64,000 bases of DNA from positions 11,107,509 to 11,171,508 of the forward strand of contig NZ_CP026498.1 of NCBI RefSeq assembly GCF_002953255.1, read 5' to 3'. Of the stretch, positions 50,429 to 59,748 are shown in pieces. Numbering within the stretch: the first letter of the stretch is position 1; every line of letters begins with the position of its first letter. A program made the translations under genes and the position numbers. The stretch comes from Streptomyces sp. CB01881. Its GTDB lineage: Bacteria; Actinomycetota; Actinomycetes; Streptomycetales; Streptomycetaceae. The notes under the pieces were generated by a model that had not been told where the DNA came from, ran no database searches, and was given only the letters and a program-made list of their open reading frames with translations.

Positions 50429-51796
50429 TCACTCCTCTGTGCTGTCGGTCCTTCGACGGCCGCTATCTTCTGTGCCGCGGGTGTGGCGTTGCCGCCAGAT
50501 GCCTTGCAGGTAGTAGTACGGGCCGTAGAGCAGTCCTCGGCGTTCCAGCCGCCGCAGTGCGCGGATGGTGTCGTCGTGGCGCGGGTCCAACAGAGGGGCG
50601 TCGGGTTGCAGGGTTCTGCGCTGGTTGGCCCGGTACCAGCGCCACAGGCCGGACGGCAGCCGGCGCAGGAGGGTGGCGAGCAGACGGGGCCGGTGGCGGA
50701 CGGCGGCGGTGAGGAAGGCGGTGTAGCCGATGCCGTAGCCCTCGACCTGCCGGGCGAGCGCCTCCATGGTCCGGCGGTGGCGATGCCAAACGATCGCGTC
50801 CGGCTGGTACATCACGGTGTGTCCGGCGGTCAGGACCTGTTGGAAGGCCAGCAGGTCCTCGCCTCCGCGGGAGGGGGTGCCGGCGCCGGTGGCAGGGTCG
50901 AAGCCTCCCGTGGCGCGCAGGATGGCGGTGCGGAAGGCCATGTTGGCGCCGCATCCGAAGCGGCCGGGTGAGAACTGGGCGAGCGGGTCCTCCAAGGGGC
51001 CGCGCAGGGACCAGCGCCGGGCGGTGAAGCCCCGCACGCCGGTGGCGTAGGCCTCAGAGGTGAGCTGGGCCTGGGTGTCGAGTTCGGCGGGCAGCACCAT
51101 CCCCGTCACACAGGCCACGTCGCCGTCGTCGAACGCCTCCACGAGGGCGGTCACCCAGCCGGGGTCGGTGAGGGCGTCGTCGTCGGTGAAGGCGCAGATG
51201 TCGCCGCCGGCGAGCGTCAGGCCGCGGTTGCGGGCCCGGGACAGGCCCGGAGCGGGCTCGCGGACATACCGGATCCGCTCGCCGTACCGGGATCGCACCA
51301 GGCGTTCGGTGGCGTCGCCGGACGGCGCGTTGTCGACCAGGATCACCTCGAGGCGGGGGTAGTCGATCCGCAGCACCGAATCCAGACACGCCGGCAGCAT
51401 CTCGGTGCGGTCGCGGGTACACACGATCACGCTGACCAGCGGCAACGCGGCCGGCGCCTTCCCGCAGGCCGCCCTGCGGCGCCGGGCGGCAGCCTCCAGG
51501 ACGAGCTCCTTTCCAACCGAGAGCTGCCGGTGGGCGGACTGGGCCAGCGTCTCGTGCAGCGCACCGCTGTCGCCCGCGGTGCTGGTGACCGCGATCAGCC
51601 CGAGCGGGTGTCCCTGGTGCCGTACCAGCGCCAGCACCCGCTCCTCACAACCGCCGACGGGCGTGAACTCGCCCGGTGAACGCAGCTCACCCGGCTTCCC
51701 TAAGTCCAGCTCCACCACCCGGACCTGAGACAAAAACGAGACATCACCGGCCGGCCTCGGCTCAGACGCGGACCGGCGGGAGTCATCGCCACTCAT
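50429..51796 (-). CDS. GT2-family glycosyltransferase
   Basis: The 455-residue protein has a GT-A catalytic domain after a 130-residue N-terminal region: PLVSVIVCTRDRTEMLPACL, VILVDNAPSGDATERLVRS, and the metal-binding ICAFTDDDALTDPGW (DDD). GANMAFRTAILRATGGFDPA and GGEDLLAFQQVLTAGHTVMY complete the family 2 signature. The C-terminal region is basic and may attach to the membrane surface. ATG 51796 is chosen because the upstream frame to 52288 is low complexity. It probably modifies a cell-surface sugar or secondary metabolite. Confidence 0.9.
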   Translation of the reverse strand: MSGDDSRRSASEPRPAGDVSFLSQVRVVELDLGKPGELRSPGEFTPVGGCEERVLALVRHQGHPLGLIAVTSTAGDSGALHETLAQSAHRQLSVGKELVLEAAARRRRAACGKAPAALPLVSVIVCTRDRTEMLPACLDSVLRIDYPRLEVILVDNAPSGDATERLVRSRYGERIRYVREPAPGLSRARNRGLTLAGGDICAFTDDDALTDPGWVTALVEAFDDGDVACVTGMVLPAELDTQAQLTSEAYATGVRGFTARRWSLRGPLEDPLAQFSPGRFGCGANMAFRTAILRATGGFDPATGAGTPSRGGEDLLAFQQVLTAGHTVMYQPDAIVWHRHRRTMEALARQVEGYGIGYTAFLTAAVRHRPRLLATLLRRLPSGLWRWYRANQRRTLQPDAPLLDPRHDDTIRALRRLERRGLLYGPYYYLQGIWRQRHTRGTEDSGRRRTDSTEE

Positions 51797-52200
51797 CGCG
51801 GACCTCCCTCGCGGACAGCAGACCCCGCAAGCCACGGCAATCCGCAGACACCGTGGGCGCGACACCAAAACCCCTTCCACCGTTGCAGACAATCCACGAC
51901 AGCCGCCACTGCAAGCTCCGAAACGCGACAGGAACACCGCCCGGCGCGGGCCCTGCAGTCCACCCACTCCGGGCACCCCCACAAACAGCTCCCCGGCAAG
52001 CGGCACAGGGCCCAACCCAGCGACCAGGGACAGCCCGGCGCTGCACCCCCAGCCGGAGCTGATCGGCACGACCTGGCTGGAGTCCGAGCACACCCCCACC
52101 TGTCGCGCAGCTGCCGCACCCCGGGCCAGGCACAGGGGTGAGCGCCTATCCACGCAGGGTCGAGTAGCCGGGAGGGATCTCACCTCCCGGCCCTCACAGA
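51797..52200. other. Intergenic with hairpin at intron border
   Basis: No gene is supported. A hairpin with arms GCCGGGAGG and CCTCCCGGC (52167-52191) lies close to the 3' end of the first group II intron. Confidence 0.5.
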
Positions 52201-52260
52201 GTGAAGTAGGCCGCCGACGAGGTGCCCGTGGTTCGGGTCCTTTTCCGACGGCCCCTTCCC

Positions 52261-52295
52261 GAACCGTGCAGGCGAGCTTTCCCCGCACACGGCTC
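52261..52295 (-). ncRNA. Group II intron 1 domain V
   Basis: On the minus strand GAGCCGTGTGCGGGGAAAGC and the rest to CACGGTTC form the typical 34-base hairpin with a GAAA-containing loop and paired ends GAGCCGTG/CACGGTTC. Confidence 0.8.
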
Positions 52296-52303
52296 TCCAG
52301 TGA

Positions 52304-54088
52304 TCATTTCCGGGTGGTGGCTGTACCCCGCCCCGCGTGGATGTCCTGGTGACAGTGCTCGCAGACCACGAGGGTCTTTCGCTTGCGCATGGCCATCAGG
52401 TGTACCCACGGCGGCCGTTCCGGCCGTCCTGGCTTGTTGAGATCGGCGAGTTTGCGGATGTGGTGGACCTGCAGTCCATCGCGTCCCTCGCACATCTCAC
52501 ACTGCCCGGCAAGGAGCCGATGGATCAGCTCGTTGCGCCGGGTAGTGGCCATGACGGGCCGGCGGTCGGTGATGACGGCGGTGCGCTGACGCTTGAGCGG
52601 GATTCCGCCGAAGCGGGCGACCAGTGGTTTCCTGCCGTTGTCGCGCTGCACCGTGACCTGGAAGCAGGCCCGCCGACCGTCAGGAGTGTCGACGGCCGCC
52701 TTGTATCTGCGGGCCATCTTCGTGACGGTCGACTTGTGCTTCCCGGCCAGGGTCTTGAGCATCGAAGTCTCCATGACCCAGCGCAGCAGTTCCAGGCGGA
52801 AAACATCCTGGGCGAGAACGTAGTACTGGACGAACCCGCGATACTCGGACCCGTACTTGGCGACGATCGTAAAATCCTCGTCGTGCAGCAGCGGTCCGCG
52901 CAGTGCAGGCTTCCCCTTGCTCATGTAGCGGGCGCATCTGTCCCGGATGACGGTCCTGGGCACAAACAGGCCGATGGCACCATTGACCGCCCGACGGTTC
53001 CGGGTGATCTTCGCGTCGCCATGCTGGGTCCTGATCTCGTAGCCGAGGAAGCGCGCCGCCTGGCTGGTGGCGTGCGTGATCAGGGTCTTGGATTCGGACA
53101 GTTCCAGCTTCAACTCCTCAAGCAGGAACGCCCGGATCCTCGCCTTGATCTCCTCAGCCTCACGCTTGGGACCGGCGAACCCGAGCAGGAAGTCATCGCA
53201 GTACCGTACGTATCGAAGACGTCGATATCCCGGATCATCGGGATCCTGACTCGGCAGGGTGCGGCGTTCGCGTTGCAGCGCGCGCACCGCCCCCCGGTCG
53301 CCGTGCCGTCTGGCCCTCGCGATCCGGTTCTCGACGTTCTGATACGCGGGGTTCTTGCGTCGACGCCTGCCCCGGTCGTAATCCGGTATCAGCTGCTGTT
53401 CAACGAACTGGTCGAACCGGTCCAGGTAGATGTTGGACAGAATCGGTGAAGCGACCCCGCCCTGCGGCGCGCCGCTGAGCGTGTCGTTCCACTCCCAGTC
53501 CTCCAAGTACCCGGCCTTGAGCATCCGGTCGATCAGTTGCAGGAACCGGCCGTCGCGGATCTTCTCCGCCAGCGTCGAGAGCATGACCTCGTGGTCGAGG
53601 CTCCCGAAGCAGTCGGAGATGTCCCCCTCGATCATCCAGTGCGTTCCCTTCCAAACCGACACCACCTCGTCCAGCGCGGTGTGGCAGCCCCGACTGGGGC
53701 GGAAACCGTGCGAGCGGTCGGAGAACTGAACGTCGTAGTACGCCTCAAGAAGCAAACGCACTACTTCCGCGACCAGCTTGTCCGACCAAGGGGGCATGCC
53801 TAACGGACGTTTCCCGATCTTCTTCGGGATGTAGACCCGCCTGGCCGGGGACCACCGATAGGTCTCCGCACGCAGAGCCCCGATGATCCTGTCAATCTTG
53901 GCCAGTGACATGCCGTCGACGGTTTCCTGGGTGACCCCGGGTGTCATCGCACCCTTGTTGGCGTAGATGCGCCCGTAGGCCAGCAGGAACAACTCCCTGT
54001 TGAACAGCTGCCGGTACAGCCTTTCCAGCGGCAGGCCACGCCTGCCGCGTTCCCGGATGACGTTCAGCACGGTTTCAGCTCTCTGCAT
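52304..54088 (-). CDS. ltrA: Group II intron RT/maturase with HNH
   Basis: The 594-residue protein has the intron-encoded layout: RT domain with RPLGMPPWSDKLVAEVVRLL, GFRPSRGCHTALDEV, IEGDISDCFGSLDHEVMLS and GAPQGGVASPILSNIYLDRF. The catalytic box reads YCDD (residues 296-299) instead of the usual YADD. A maturase X domain follows, and an HNH endonuclease with CEMCEGRDGLQVHHIRKLAD and VVCEHCHQDIHAGR at the end. It starts at ATG 54088. It splices the intron and lets it retrohome. Confidence 0.92.
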   Translation of the reverse strand: MQRAETVLNVIRERGRRGLPLERLYRQLFNRELFLLAYGRIYANKGAMTPGVTQETVDGMSLAKIDRIIGALRAETYRWSPARRVYIPKKIGKRPLGMPPWSDKLVAEVVRLLLEAYYDVQFSDRSHGFRPSRGCHTALDEVVSVWKGTHWMIEGDISDCFGSLDHEVMLSTLAEKIRDGRFLQLIDRMLKAGYLEDWEWNDTLSGAPQGGVASPILSNIYLDRFDQFVEQQLIPDYDRGRRRRKNPAYQNVENRIARARRHGDRGAVRALQRERRTLPSQDPDDPGYRRLRYVRYCDDFLLGFAGPKREAEEIKARIRAFLLEELKLELSESKTLITHATSQAARFLGYEIRTQHGDAKITRNRRAVNGAIGLFVPRTVIRDRCARYMSKGKPALRGPLLHDEDFTIVAKYGSEYRGFVQYYVLAQDVFRLELLRWVMETSMLKTLAGKHKSTVTKMARRYKAAVDTPDGRRACFQVTVQRDNGRKPLVARFGGIPLKRQRTAVITDRRPVMATTRRNELIHRLLAGQCEMCEGRDGLQVHHIRKLADLNKPGRPERPPWVHLMAMRKRKTLVVCEHCHQDIHAGRGTATTRK

Positions 54089-54620
54089 TGCGCATCCCTC
54101 CCCGTCTGAGCATCTTGATTACCTGTGCCCCTTCGCCCTGCGGTCCGGCTTTCCCGGCCTCCCCGGCAGGTCGTCACTCCTGCGACTACTACGGGCACTC
54201 CGTCGCCATAGGGCTCGCGCCCCGTAGGCGATCCCGCGGTACGTCTTCGTTGTACGTATCGAGCACGACGTAGGCCGCCCACTCATCCCCTTGACCGCCC
54301 TCGCTGGGCGGCGTCCCACGCCATGGAGGTTGCCCGGTCTCACGGTTCATGCCCGGACATGGCGAGGCATCGGTTACAGGCGTCATTCCGATGGTGCGTC
54401 ACTTTCACTCTGGGGATTGGGCTTCAAGCAATCCAGCCTTGGCCATATCGTGCGGGCCTTGCGGCACGACGTCCTGAACGCCTCCGAGGCGCCCGCCGCT
54501 TTCCCGGCATGCTCTGGTCCCCTCCCGCTTTCGCGCTCAGGTAAGCCGGGCGACCCAAGAACCTCCCTCCAAGTTCCTCCCGACTGCGTCGGGGATACAA
54601 CGAAGCGCCTCACGGCGCAC

Positions 54621-54652
54621 ACCGTGCGTAACAGTCTCCCGTTACACGGCTC
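54621..54652 (-). ncRNA. Group II intron 2 domain V
   Basis: GAGCCGTGTAAC, then GGGAGACT, then GTTACGCACGGT form a domain V-like hairpin on the minus strand, 16 bases after the reverse transcriptase stop. Confidence 0.7.
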
Positions 54653-54667
54653 TTGCCGCTCTGGTCG

Positions 54668-55933
54668 TCAGATCAACAGGGCATTCTGCTTGGGCGTAAG
54701 GCGCCAGTGAGCGAACATCCGGGGGTACCGCTGTGCGATCTCCTGGAGCTTCGCTAGCGCCTTCCGCTTGCCTGCGAACCGCTTGTACTTCTTGCGGATC
54801 CAGCGCAACAGGTAGACGTTGATGCGCAGAGCGAAGGCGTACAACTCCCATGGCCGGAACCGGGCGTAGTAGTTGAGCCAGCCCGCCACCACGGGGTTGA
54901 TCCGCCGGGCAAGCTCTTGGAAGGTCAGGTCGGTGCGGCGATGCAGGTGCCACGACCGCATCTCGCGCCCGATCCTGGTCAAGGCTTCTCTGCTGATGGC
55001 CGGCTCGAACGACAGGAACACGTTCCCTTGCCGACTCCGGTTCTTCCTGGGACGAAACGTGTACCCGAGGAACGTGAACGCCTCGTGCTCATACGAGCCG
55101 CGGCGCACGCCGTCCTTGCAGTACACGATCCGGGTCTTGTCCGGGTGGAGTTCCAACCCGACCTCGACCATTCGCTCCCGCAGCGCCGCCAGGACCTCGT
55201 GGGCCTGGTGCTCGGAGACGCAGTGCAGCACCACGTCGTCCGCGTAGCGCTCGAACTGCACGCCCGGGTACTCCCGGGTCATCCAGGCGTCGAACGCATA
55301 GTGCAGGAACAGGTTCGCCAGGACGGGAGACACCGGGGCGCCCTGCGGCGTCCCGCGTTCCCGCGCCATCAACTGGCCGTCGGGCGCGACGAGCGGGGCG
55401 GCGAGCCACCTGCGCACGTACAACTTCACCCAAACGGCATCCGTGTGGGCATCCACCGCCTTGACCAGCAGGTCCCAGGGCACGCTGTCGAAAAATTTCC
55501 GGATGTCGAGTTCGACCACCCAGTTCTTCCTCCAGCACCGTTCCCGGCACTTTCCCACCGCGTCAAGAGCAGACCGTCCGGGTCGGTATCCGTAGCTGTC
55601 CGGGTGGAAAATCGGCTCCACCCTTCGCATCAGATGCCGGGCCGCAACGGTCTGTGCCACCCGGTCGGCGACAGCGGGAATGCCGAGCATTCTCGTGCCG
55701 CCGCCGTGCGGCTTCGGGATCTCCACCGCGCGCACCGGAGGCGGGAAGTACGAGCCCGACGACATTCGGTTCCAGGCCTTGTAGAGGTTGTTCCTCAGGT
55801 CCTTCTCGAAGTCGGCGATGCTCTGCCCATCCACTCCCGGCGCACCCTTGTTAGCCCTGACTTCCTCCCATGCCTCCATAACCTCCCGCTTCGAAATGTC
55901 AAACGGCTTGATCTGAGATTTCAACTGGCTCAT
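54668..55933 (-). CDS. ltrA: Group II intron RT/maturase (no HNH)
   Basis: The 421-residue protein has the same core (RANKGAPGVDGQSIADFEKD, YGYRPGRSALDAVGKCRER, WVVELDIRKFFDSVPWDLLV, GTPQGAPVSPVLANLFLHYA) with the catalytic YADD at residues 230-233. The C-terminal maturase part (AGWLNYYARFRPWELYAFAL) is complete but no endonuclease domain follows. The ATG at 55933 has GGAGG upstream. The two intron proteins of the window differ clearly and belong to different intron lineages. Confidence 0.92.
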   Translation of the reverse strand: MSQLKSQIKPFDISKREVMEAWEEVRANKGAPGVDGQSIADFEKDLRNNLYKAWNRMSSGSYFPPPVRAVEIPKPHGGGTRMLGIPAVADRVAQTVAARHLMRRVEPIFHPDSYGYRPGRSALDAVGKCRERCWRKNWVVELDIRKFFDSVPWDLLVKAVDAHTDAVWVKLYVRRWLAAPLVAPDGQLMARERGTPQGAPVSPVLANLFLHYAFDAWMTREYPGVQFERYADDVVLHCVSEHQAHEVLAALRERMVEVGLELHPDKTRIVYCKDGVRRGSYEHEAFTFLGYTFRPRKNRSRQGNVFLSFEPAISREALTRIGREMRSWHLHRRTDLTFQELARRINPVVAGWLNYYARFRPWELYAFALRINVYLLRWIRKKYKRFAGKRKALAKLQEIAQRYPRMFAHWRLTPKQNALLI

Positions 55934-56605
55934 CCCACTCCTCCCGGAGAACTTCCGGTTGATGTGATCAACTCAGTCACGAGCGGCCCGGCCCCTTCGC
56001 TCCACCCCCGTTACAGGGGCTTCATCACTACTACGAGCCGGTCCGCCAGCAGGACCCGCATCGGTACTCGACTCCTCACGGTAGTTCTGCCGCTTGGAGC
56101 ACTCCCTCTCCCCCGCCGCAGCGGGGAGTATCGGGACCTGCCTTCTCCTGTTCCGTACGAGAGCAGCAGACCGGACTCACGTCGCCTCCATGCCGGACAC
56201 CACCTGGCCAATAGACGGGCACCCGCCAGGTTCATCCCGGGAGACTGTGAACACCCCGGTTTTGATGTCGTCTGTTCGCATTTCGACACGTCAACAGCGA
56301 TTCACTTGCGTTCGTCTTTCCGGTCCCCACCTGACGCCTCTTACAACGCCTTTTCCTCATCGTTCACCACGACGGTCTTCAGCCAACGCAGCATGAGGTG
56401 GTTTGAAGCCTCCCCCCGCAGGGCGGCTCCGAAGGGCCAAAACCTTCATCTCTCGCACAGCACCGCAATTAGAAGTTCACTACCAATAACTCCCTTTCAC
56501 GTTCAGGACACACTCACAGGACACGACAGCCCCCACACGCCAGGGTCGCGACAGCCGCGCGGCCGCTCAGCAGCGGGCCGAGATGCCCGGCAGCGGAGGT
56601 CCGAC

Positions 56606-57130
56606 GTGCGCAGCGCCGACCCGCTGACCGCCGACGAGGCCCTGGCCGTCGGCGTGCACGTGCGAGCCGAGTTCGGCCGGCTGTGCAAGCAGGAGCCTCA
56701 CCCGAAGGACCTGACCGCGACGGCCGAGCGGCTCAACGGCGCGCGGACGAACCCGGAATCGGTACGCCGGGGGATGCTCGACCTCGGCCACGCCTGGCCC
56801 ATGGATCCGCTGTTGTCGGAGTCCGGCCAACCGCCGCCACCGTGCCCGACACAGGTGCCGCACCGCCGGCCACACGGGTGTGCGATCTACGATGGGCCGG
56901 CGTCCGACACCGATTTCCCCGCTGACCTGCTCGAACTCCAGCGCCGCTGGTACACCGCCGAGGCCGACTGGGCTGCCGACCCGACCGAGGAGAAGCGCGC
57001 CGCGTTCACCGCGGTCGGCGCCGAGCTGTACGCCCACCCGTACTGGGGCGGTACCGATAATCGGCACAAGGCCGCGATGAAGCTCAAGCAGGCCGGGCGC
57101 CCGGACACCGCGGAGGCCCCGACCGGCTAA
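56606..57130 (+). CDS. Hypothetical protein, plasmid-type
   Basis: From GTG 56606 behind GGAGG, the 174-residue protein reads LTADEALAVGVHVRAEFGRL CKQEPH and FPADLLELQRRWYTAEADWA, ending AAMKLKQAGRPDTAEAPTG. It is acidic and helical with no membrane segment. I do not recognise a family. The frame is open far upstream only because of the intron sequence in front. It may form an operon with the gene at 57281. Confidence 0.6.
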   Translation: MRSADPLTADEALAVGVHVRAEFGRLCKQEPHPKDLTATAERLNGARTNPESVRRGMLDLGHAWPMDPLLSESGQPPPPCPTQVPHRRPHGCAIYDGPASDTDFPADLLELQRRWYTAEADWAADPTEEKRAAFTAVGAELYAHPYWGGTDNRHKAAMKLKQAGRPDTAEAPTG

Positions 57131-57280
57131 TCCGCCCCGAGGCGCGGTGCCGGGATCAGGCGTGAGGCCGGGTTCCGGCGCCCACCAGCGGGAAGGTCAA
57201 GGATGTGGGCGAGCGCGAGCGCCGGGAGCGCGCCGCCGAGCCGAGCGGGGCCGGCGCGCAACAGCAGTCAGTGCGGCAAC

Positions 57281-57700
57281 ATGGCGGGGCCCGACGGGGA
57301 GCACCGTCGGCCGCCGGGGGTGAACGACGCGACCGTCGCGGCGCTGGGGATGCTGACGAAGGCACTGGAGTACACCGAGCGGGCCCGTGGCCACCTGTCC
57401 GCGGTGCACCACATGACCGGCGGCGCCGACCGGATGCTCGCCGAGGCGGTGCGGATGCTGCGGGAAGCCGGACACGGGGACCAGGCCGACCTGGTCGAAC
57501 GGGAGCTCCTGGGCCGGGACGTCGTCCCGGGCATGTGGACGTACCAGCTGATCGAGGCGTACGACCGGACCTACTACCGCGCGTTCACCGCCGTGGAGGA
57601 ACAGGTCCGCCAAGACCTCGCCGCCGGGCACCGGCACCTGGCCGAGGCCAAGATGCAGCAGGCCGCCCGTGCCCGCCGCCGCAGGCACACCGCACCGTAG
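57281..57700 (+). CDS. Hypothetical helical protein
   Basis: The 139-residue protein starts MAGPDGEHRRPPGVNDATVA and is almost all helix, with LTKALEYTERARGHLSAVHH, MLAEAVRMLREAGHGDQADL and EEQVRQDLAAGHRHLAEAKM. Its tail is strongly basic. No family is recognised. A hairpin terminator follows at 57766. Confidence 0.65.
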   Translation: MAGPDGEHRRPPGVNDATVAALGMLTKALEYTERARGHLSAVHHMTGGADRMLAEAVRMLREAGHGDQADLVERELLGRDVVPGMWTYQLIEAYDRTYYRAFTAVEEQVRQDLAAGHRHLAEAKMQQAARARRRRHTAP

Positions 57701-57765
57701 ACCGGATTCTGGCCTCTTTCGAATTTCGGCTGTGAATTCACGCGCGGGGTGCTGCATAGAGAAAA

Positions 57766-57796
57766 GCCCCGGCCGCTCGGGGCGGCCGGGACTTTC
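57766..57796. terminator. Bidirectional hairpin terminator
   Basis: AAAAGCCCCGGCCGC, loop TCGGG, GCGGCCGGGACTTT: a 9-base GC stem (57768-57776 with 57782-57790) flanked by A-rich and T-rich ends, placed between convergent genes. Confidence 0.8.
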
Positions 57797-57829
57797 GTTT
57801 CTGGCGACACGGAGGCCGTTGGAGGGGTG

Positions 57830-58186
57830 CTACAGCTCGACGTCCATCCACGCGATGTCGTTCAGCTCGACCTCGAGGCCGCGGGCGCGGTGCCCGTTGT
57901 CCTTGAAGTAGTGCTCGCGCAGGCCCTCGGCGAGGATCCGTTCCTGCTCGTCCTGGCTGGCTCCGGCGTCGCGGGCGGCGTAGAGCTGCTGGGCCACCTC
58001 GCCGGGCATCTTCTGAGTGATCGTGCGCTGGCGCGGGTCATCGGTGGAGCCGCCCGCCGGTGCCCGGCTGCTCGGAGCTGCGGCTGGAGGGGTGCTCGTG
58101 CGGTGGCCCGGTTCAGGGCGTCTGGTGTGCGGAGTCTCGCCGTAGGTCTGGAAGAAGTTGCCCGCCGAGAGCCCGCCGGCGGGCAA
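57830..58186 (-). CDS. Hypothetical, possibly 5'-truncated
   Basis: The frame from TTG 58186 reads PAGGLSAGNFFQTYGETPHT, a proline-rich linker, then RTITQKMPGEVAQQLYAARD and ASQDEQERILAEGLREHYFK to the stop. Coding sense continues upstream of the TTG (GHWRHEQAVGERL) to a stop near 58255, so the N-terminus may be lost where the monooxygenase gene ends. The family is not recognised. Confidence 0.5.
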   Translation of the reverse strand: MPAGGLSAGNFFQTYGETPHTRRPEPGHRTSTPPAAAPSSRAPAGGSTDDPRQRTITQKMPGEVAQQLYAARDAGASQDEQERILAEGLREHYFKDNGHRARGLEVELNDIAWMDVEL

Positions 58187-58246
58187 CCGCTCGCCGACGG
58201 CCTGCTCGTGACGCCAGTGGCCGCTCCCGTCGGCCGGCGCGTTCGG

Positions 58247-59377
58247 TCACGCGTGCGGGGAGTGATCGAACAGAGTGACCACGCTCTGCGGTGCCTCCCG
58301 GCCGAAGAAGACCTCCAGGTTCCGCGCAGAGCGGCCGGCGGCGTCGCTGCTGCGCGGGAACAGCCGCTCTTCGTAGGCACTGAGCGCGGCCTCGGTGCCG
58401 GGTCGTTCGACGAGCTCGCCCGCCAGGTCGGCGCCGTCGTACATGGCGAGGTTCGCGCCCTCGCCGGCGAAGGGCGACATCAGGTGCGCGGCGTCACCGA
58501 CGAGCGTCACTCCGGGCACCCTGTCCCATTCGAGCCCGACGGGAAGGGCGTGGACGGGCCGCAGCCACGGCTCAGACTCGCTCTGTGCCACGAAGACGGT
58601 GAGCAGCGGTGACCAGCCGTCGAACTCGTCGGCGACCTGGCGGAGGGCAGCGGAGGAATCGGCGAAGTCGATCGACCTCATCCACTTCTCGGGCCTGTTC
58701 AGCGCCGCGTATCCCCGTACGTGCCCGTCCGCGTAGCGATGGACGATGATGCCCTTGCCCGGGGCGACCGCCATCAGCGTGCCGCTGCCGATCGCAGCGA
58801 CGCTCGCCCAATGGTTCCGGCTGCCCGAGGTGAGGGCGATCTCGACGAAGCAGGTTCCGCTGTAGGAGGGCGTGGCGGAGGTGAGTAGCGGTCGTACCTT
58901 CGACCAGACGCCGTCCGCGCCGATGACGGTGTCGGCGTGCGCAGCAAAACCGCCTGCGAAGGTGAGGTCGTAGCTGCCCTCCGTGCGGTGCCGGACCGAG
59001 GTGAGCTTGTGGCCCCACCTGATCGTCCCGGGCGCCAGCGAGTCGATGAGCAGGCGCCGCAGTTCGCCGCGATCCACCTCCGGACGGGCCGACCCGGGGT
59101 CCGCGGGCCGGTCGAACAGGACCGTGCCGTGGCGGTCGACCACGCGCTTGGCGTCCTCGCCCGGGCGGACCAGGGCGAGGAACTCGTCGTACAGGCCGGC
59201 TGCGCGAAGCGCGACCTGCCCGGTTTCCTCGTGGATGTCGAGCAGGCCACCCTGTGCACGGGTCGTCGCCGAGGCCTCGCTCTCGTAGATCGTCGCGGCG
59301 ATGCCGTGAACCTGGAGCACCCGGGCGAGCGTCAGCCCGCCGAGTCCCGCTCCGACGATGGCGATGGTCTTCTGCAT
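58247..59377 (-). CDS. TetX-like FAD monooxygenase
   Basis: The 376-residue flavoprotein has the FAD-binding IAIVGAGLGGLTLARVL (Gly9, Gly11, Gly14) and the second FAD motif GVTLVGDAAHLMSPFAGEGA NLAMYDGADLA, the combination seen in the TetX branch of class A monooxygenases. A middle substrate sheet is present (VIGADGVWSKVRPLL). Such enzymes hydroxylate aromatic substrates; TetX inactivates tetracyclines. Substrate cannot be assigned. It starts at ATG 59377 and is a single gene with about 370 gene-free bases upstream. Confidence 0.88.
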   Translation of the reverse strand: MQKTIAIVGAGLGGLTLARVLQVHGIAATIYESEASATTRAQGGLLDIHEETGQVALRAAGLYDEFLALVRPGEDAKRVVDRHGTVLFDRPADPGSARPEVDRGELRRLLIDSLAPGTIRWGHKLTSVRHRTEGSYDLTFAGGFAAHADTVIGADGVWSKVRPLLTSATPSYSGTCFVEIALTSGSRNHWASVAAIGSGTLMAVAPGKGIIVHRYADGHVRGYAALNRPEKWMRSIDFADSSAALRQVADEFDGWSPLLTVFVAQSESEPWLRPVHALPVGLEWDRVPGVTLVGDAAHLMSPFAGEGANLAMYDGADLAGELVERPGTEAALSAYEERLFPRSSDAAGRSARNLEVFFGREAPQSVVTLFDHSPHA

Positions 59378-59748
59378 GCTGCGCTCCTGTGTAGCGCCGA
59401 CAGGCGTCGGCGGCGGTCAGCGCCGTGGGCGGACGGGGTGTCCGCTCTCGGCAGGAGACGCTCACCGATCAGAAGCATCTGCATCGATGTACGAGCGGTG
59501 CCCGGCGGATGGACCTGCGGGACACCGATTTTCGCGACCCGGCAACTATAGCCCGGCATCCACAGCGCGCAGGAGCCGCAGCCCCCACACTGCGGCGCAC
59601 CGCGCCCGGCATGTTGTGCCGCCGTGCACCGTGGGGGCCGTCGGCGACCCGATCGGCTTCCACGCTGTCGGCACCACCGGAATTTCGGTCCTGACGAACG
59701 GTGCCGCCAGGACTTGCGGTCGTCCTCCGGTGGAGTCGCGCCAGGCTC
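59378..59748. other. Intergenic region
   Basis: No gene is supported between the monooxygenase start and the F420-type reductase stop. It should contain the monooxygenase promoter, but I do not recognise an operator. Confidence 0.4.

Larger units (their letters stand above)
52205..54560 (-). mobile_element. Group II intron 1
   Basis: The minus strand carries a reverse transcriptase-HNH gene (52304-54088) with an RNA-like 5' region of about 470 bases upstream and a domain V at 52261-52295. The 3' end should be within 52200-52215 and the 5' end between 54480 and 54600, but I cannot place them exactly. It directly follows intron 2 in the transcription direction. Confidence 0.75.
54570..56458 (-). 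mobile_element. Group II intron 2
   Basis: The reverse transcriptase gene (54668-55933) is followed by a domain V at 54621-54652. Upstream about 520 bases of RNA-like sequence lead to GTGCGAG at 56458, which fits the GUGYG start of group II introns. The 3' end lies just beyond domain V and VI near 54570. The boundaries are estimates. Confidence 0.7.

Noticed and set aside
48113..50971. A 952-residue plus-strand frame across the WxL-like genes
   Set aside because: His/Arg-rich shadow frame with no recognisable segment, crossing genes on both strands.
54440..54600. Exact 5' end of group II intron 1
   Set aside because: Several GTGCC/GTGAA words could be the start; none is clearly better without a folding model.
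54917..56605. Long plus-strand frame over group II intron 2
   Set aside because: Antisense to the reverse transcriptase; only the part after GTG 56606 has its own ribosome site and coding character.
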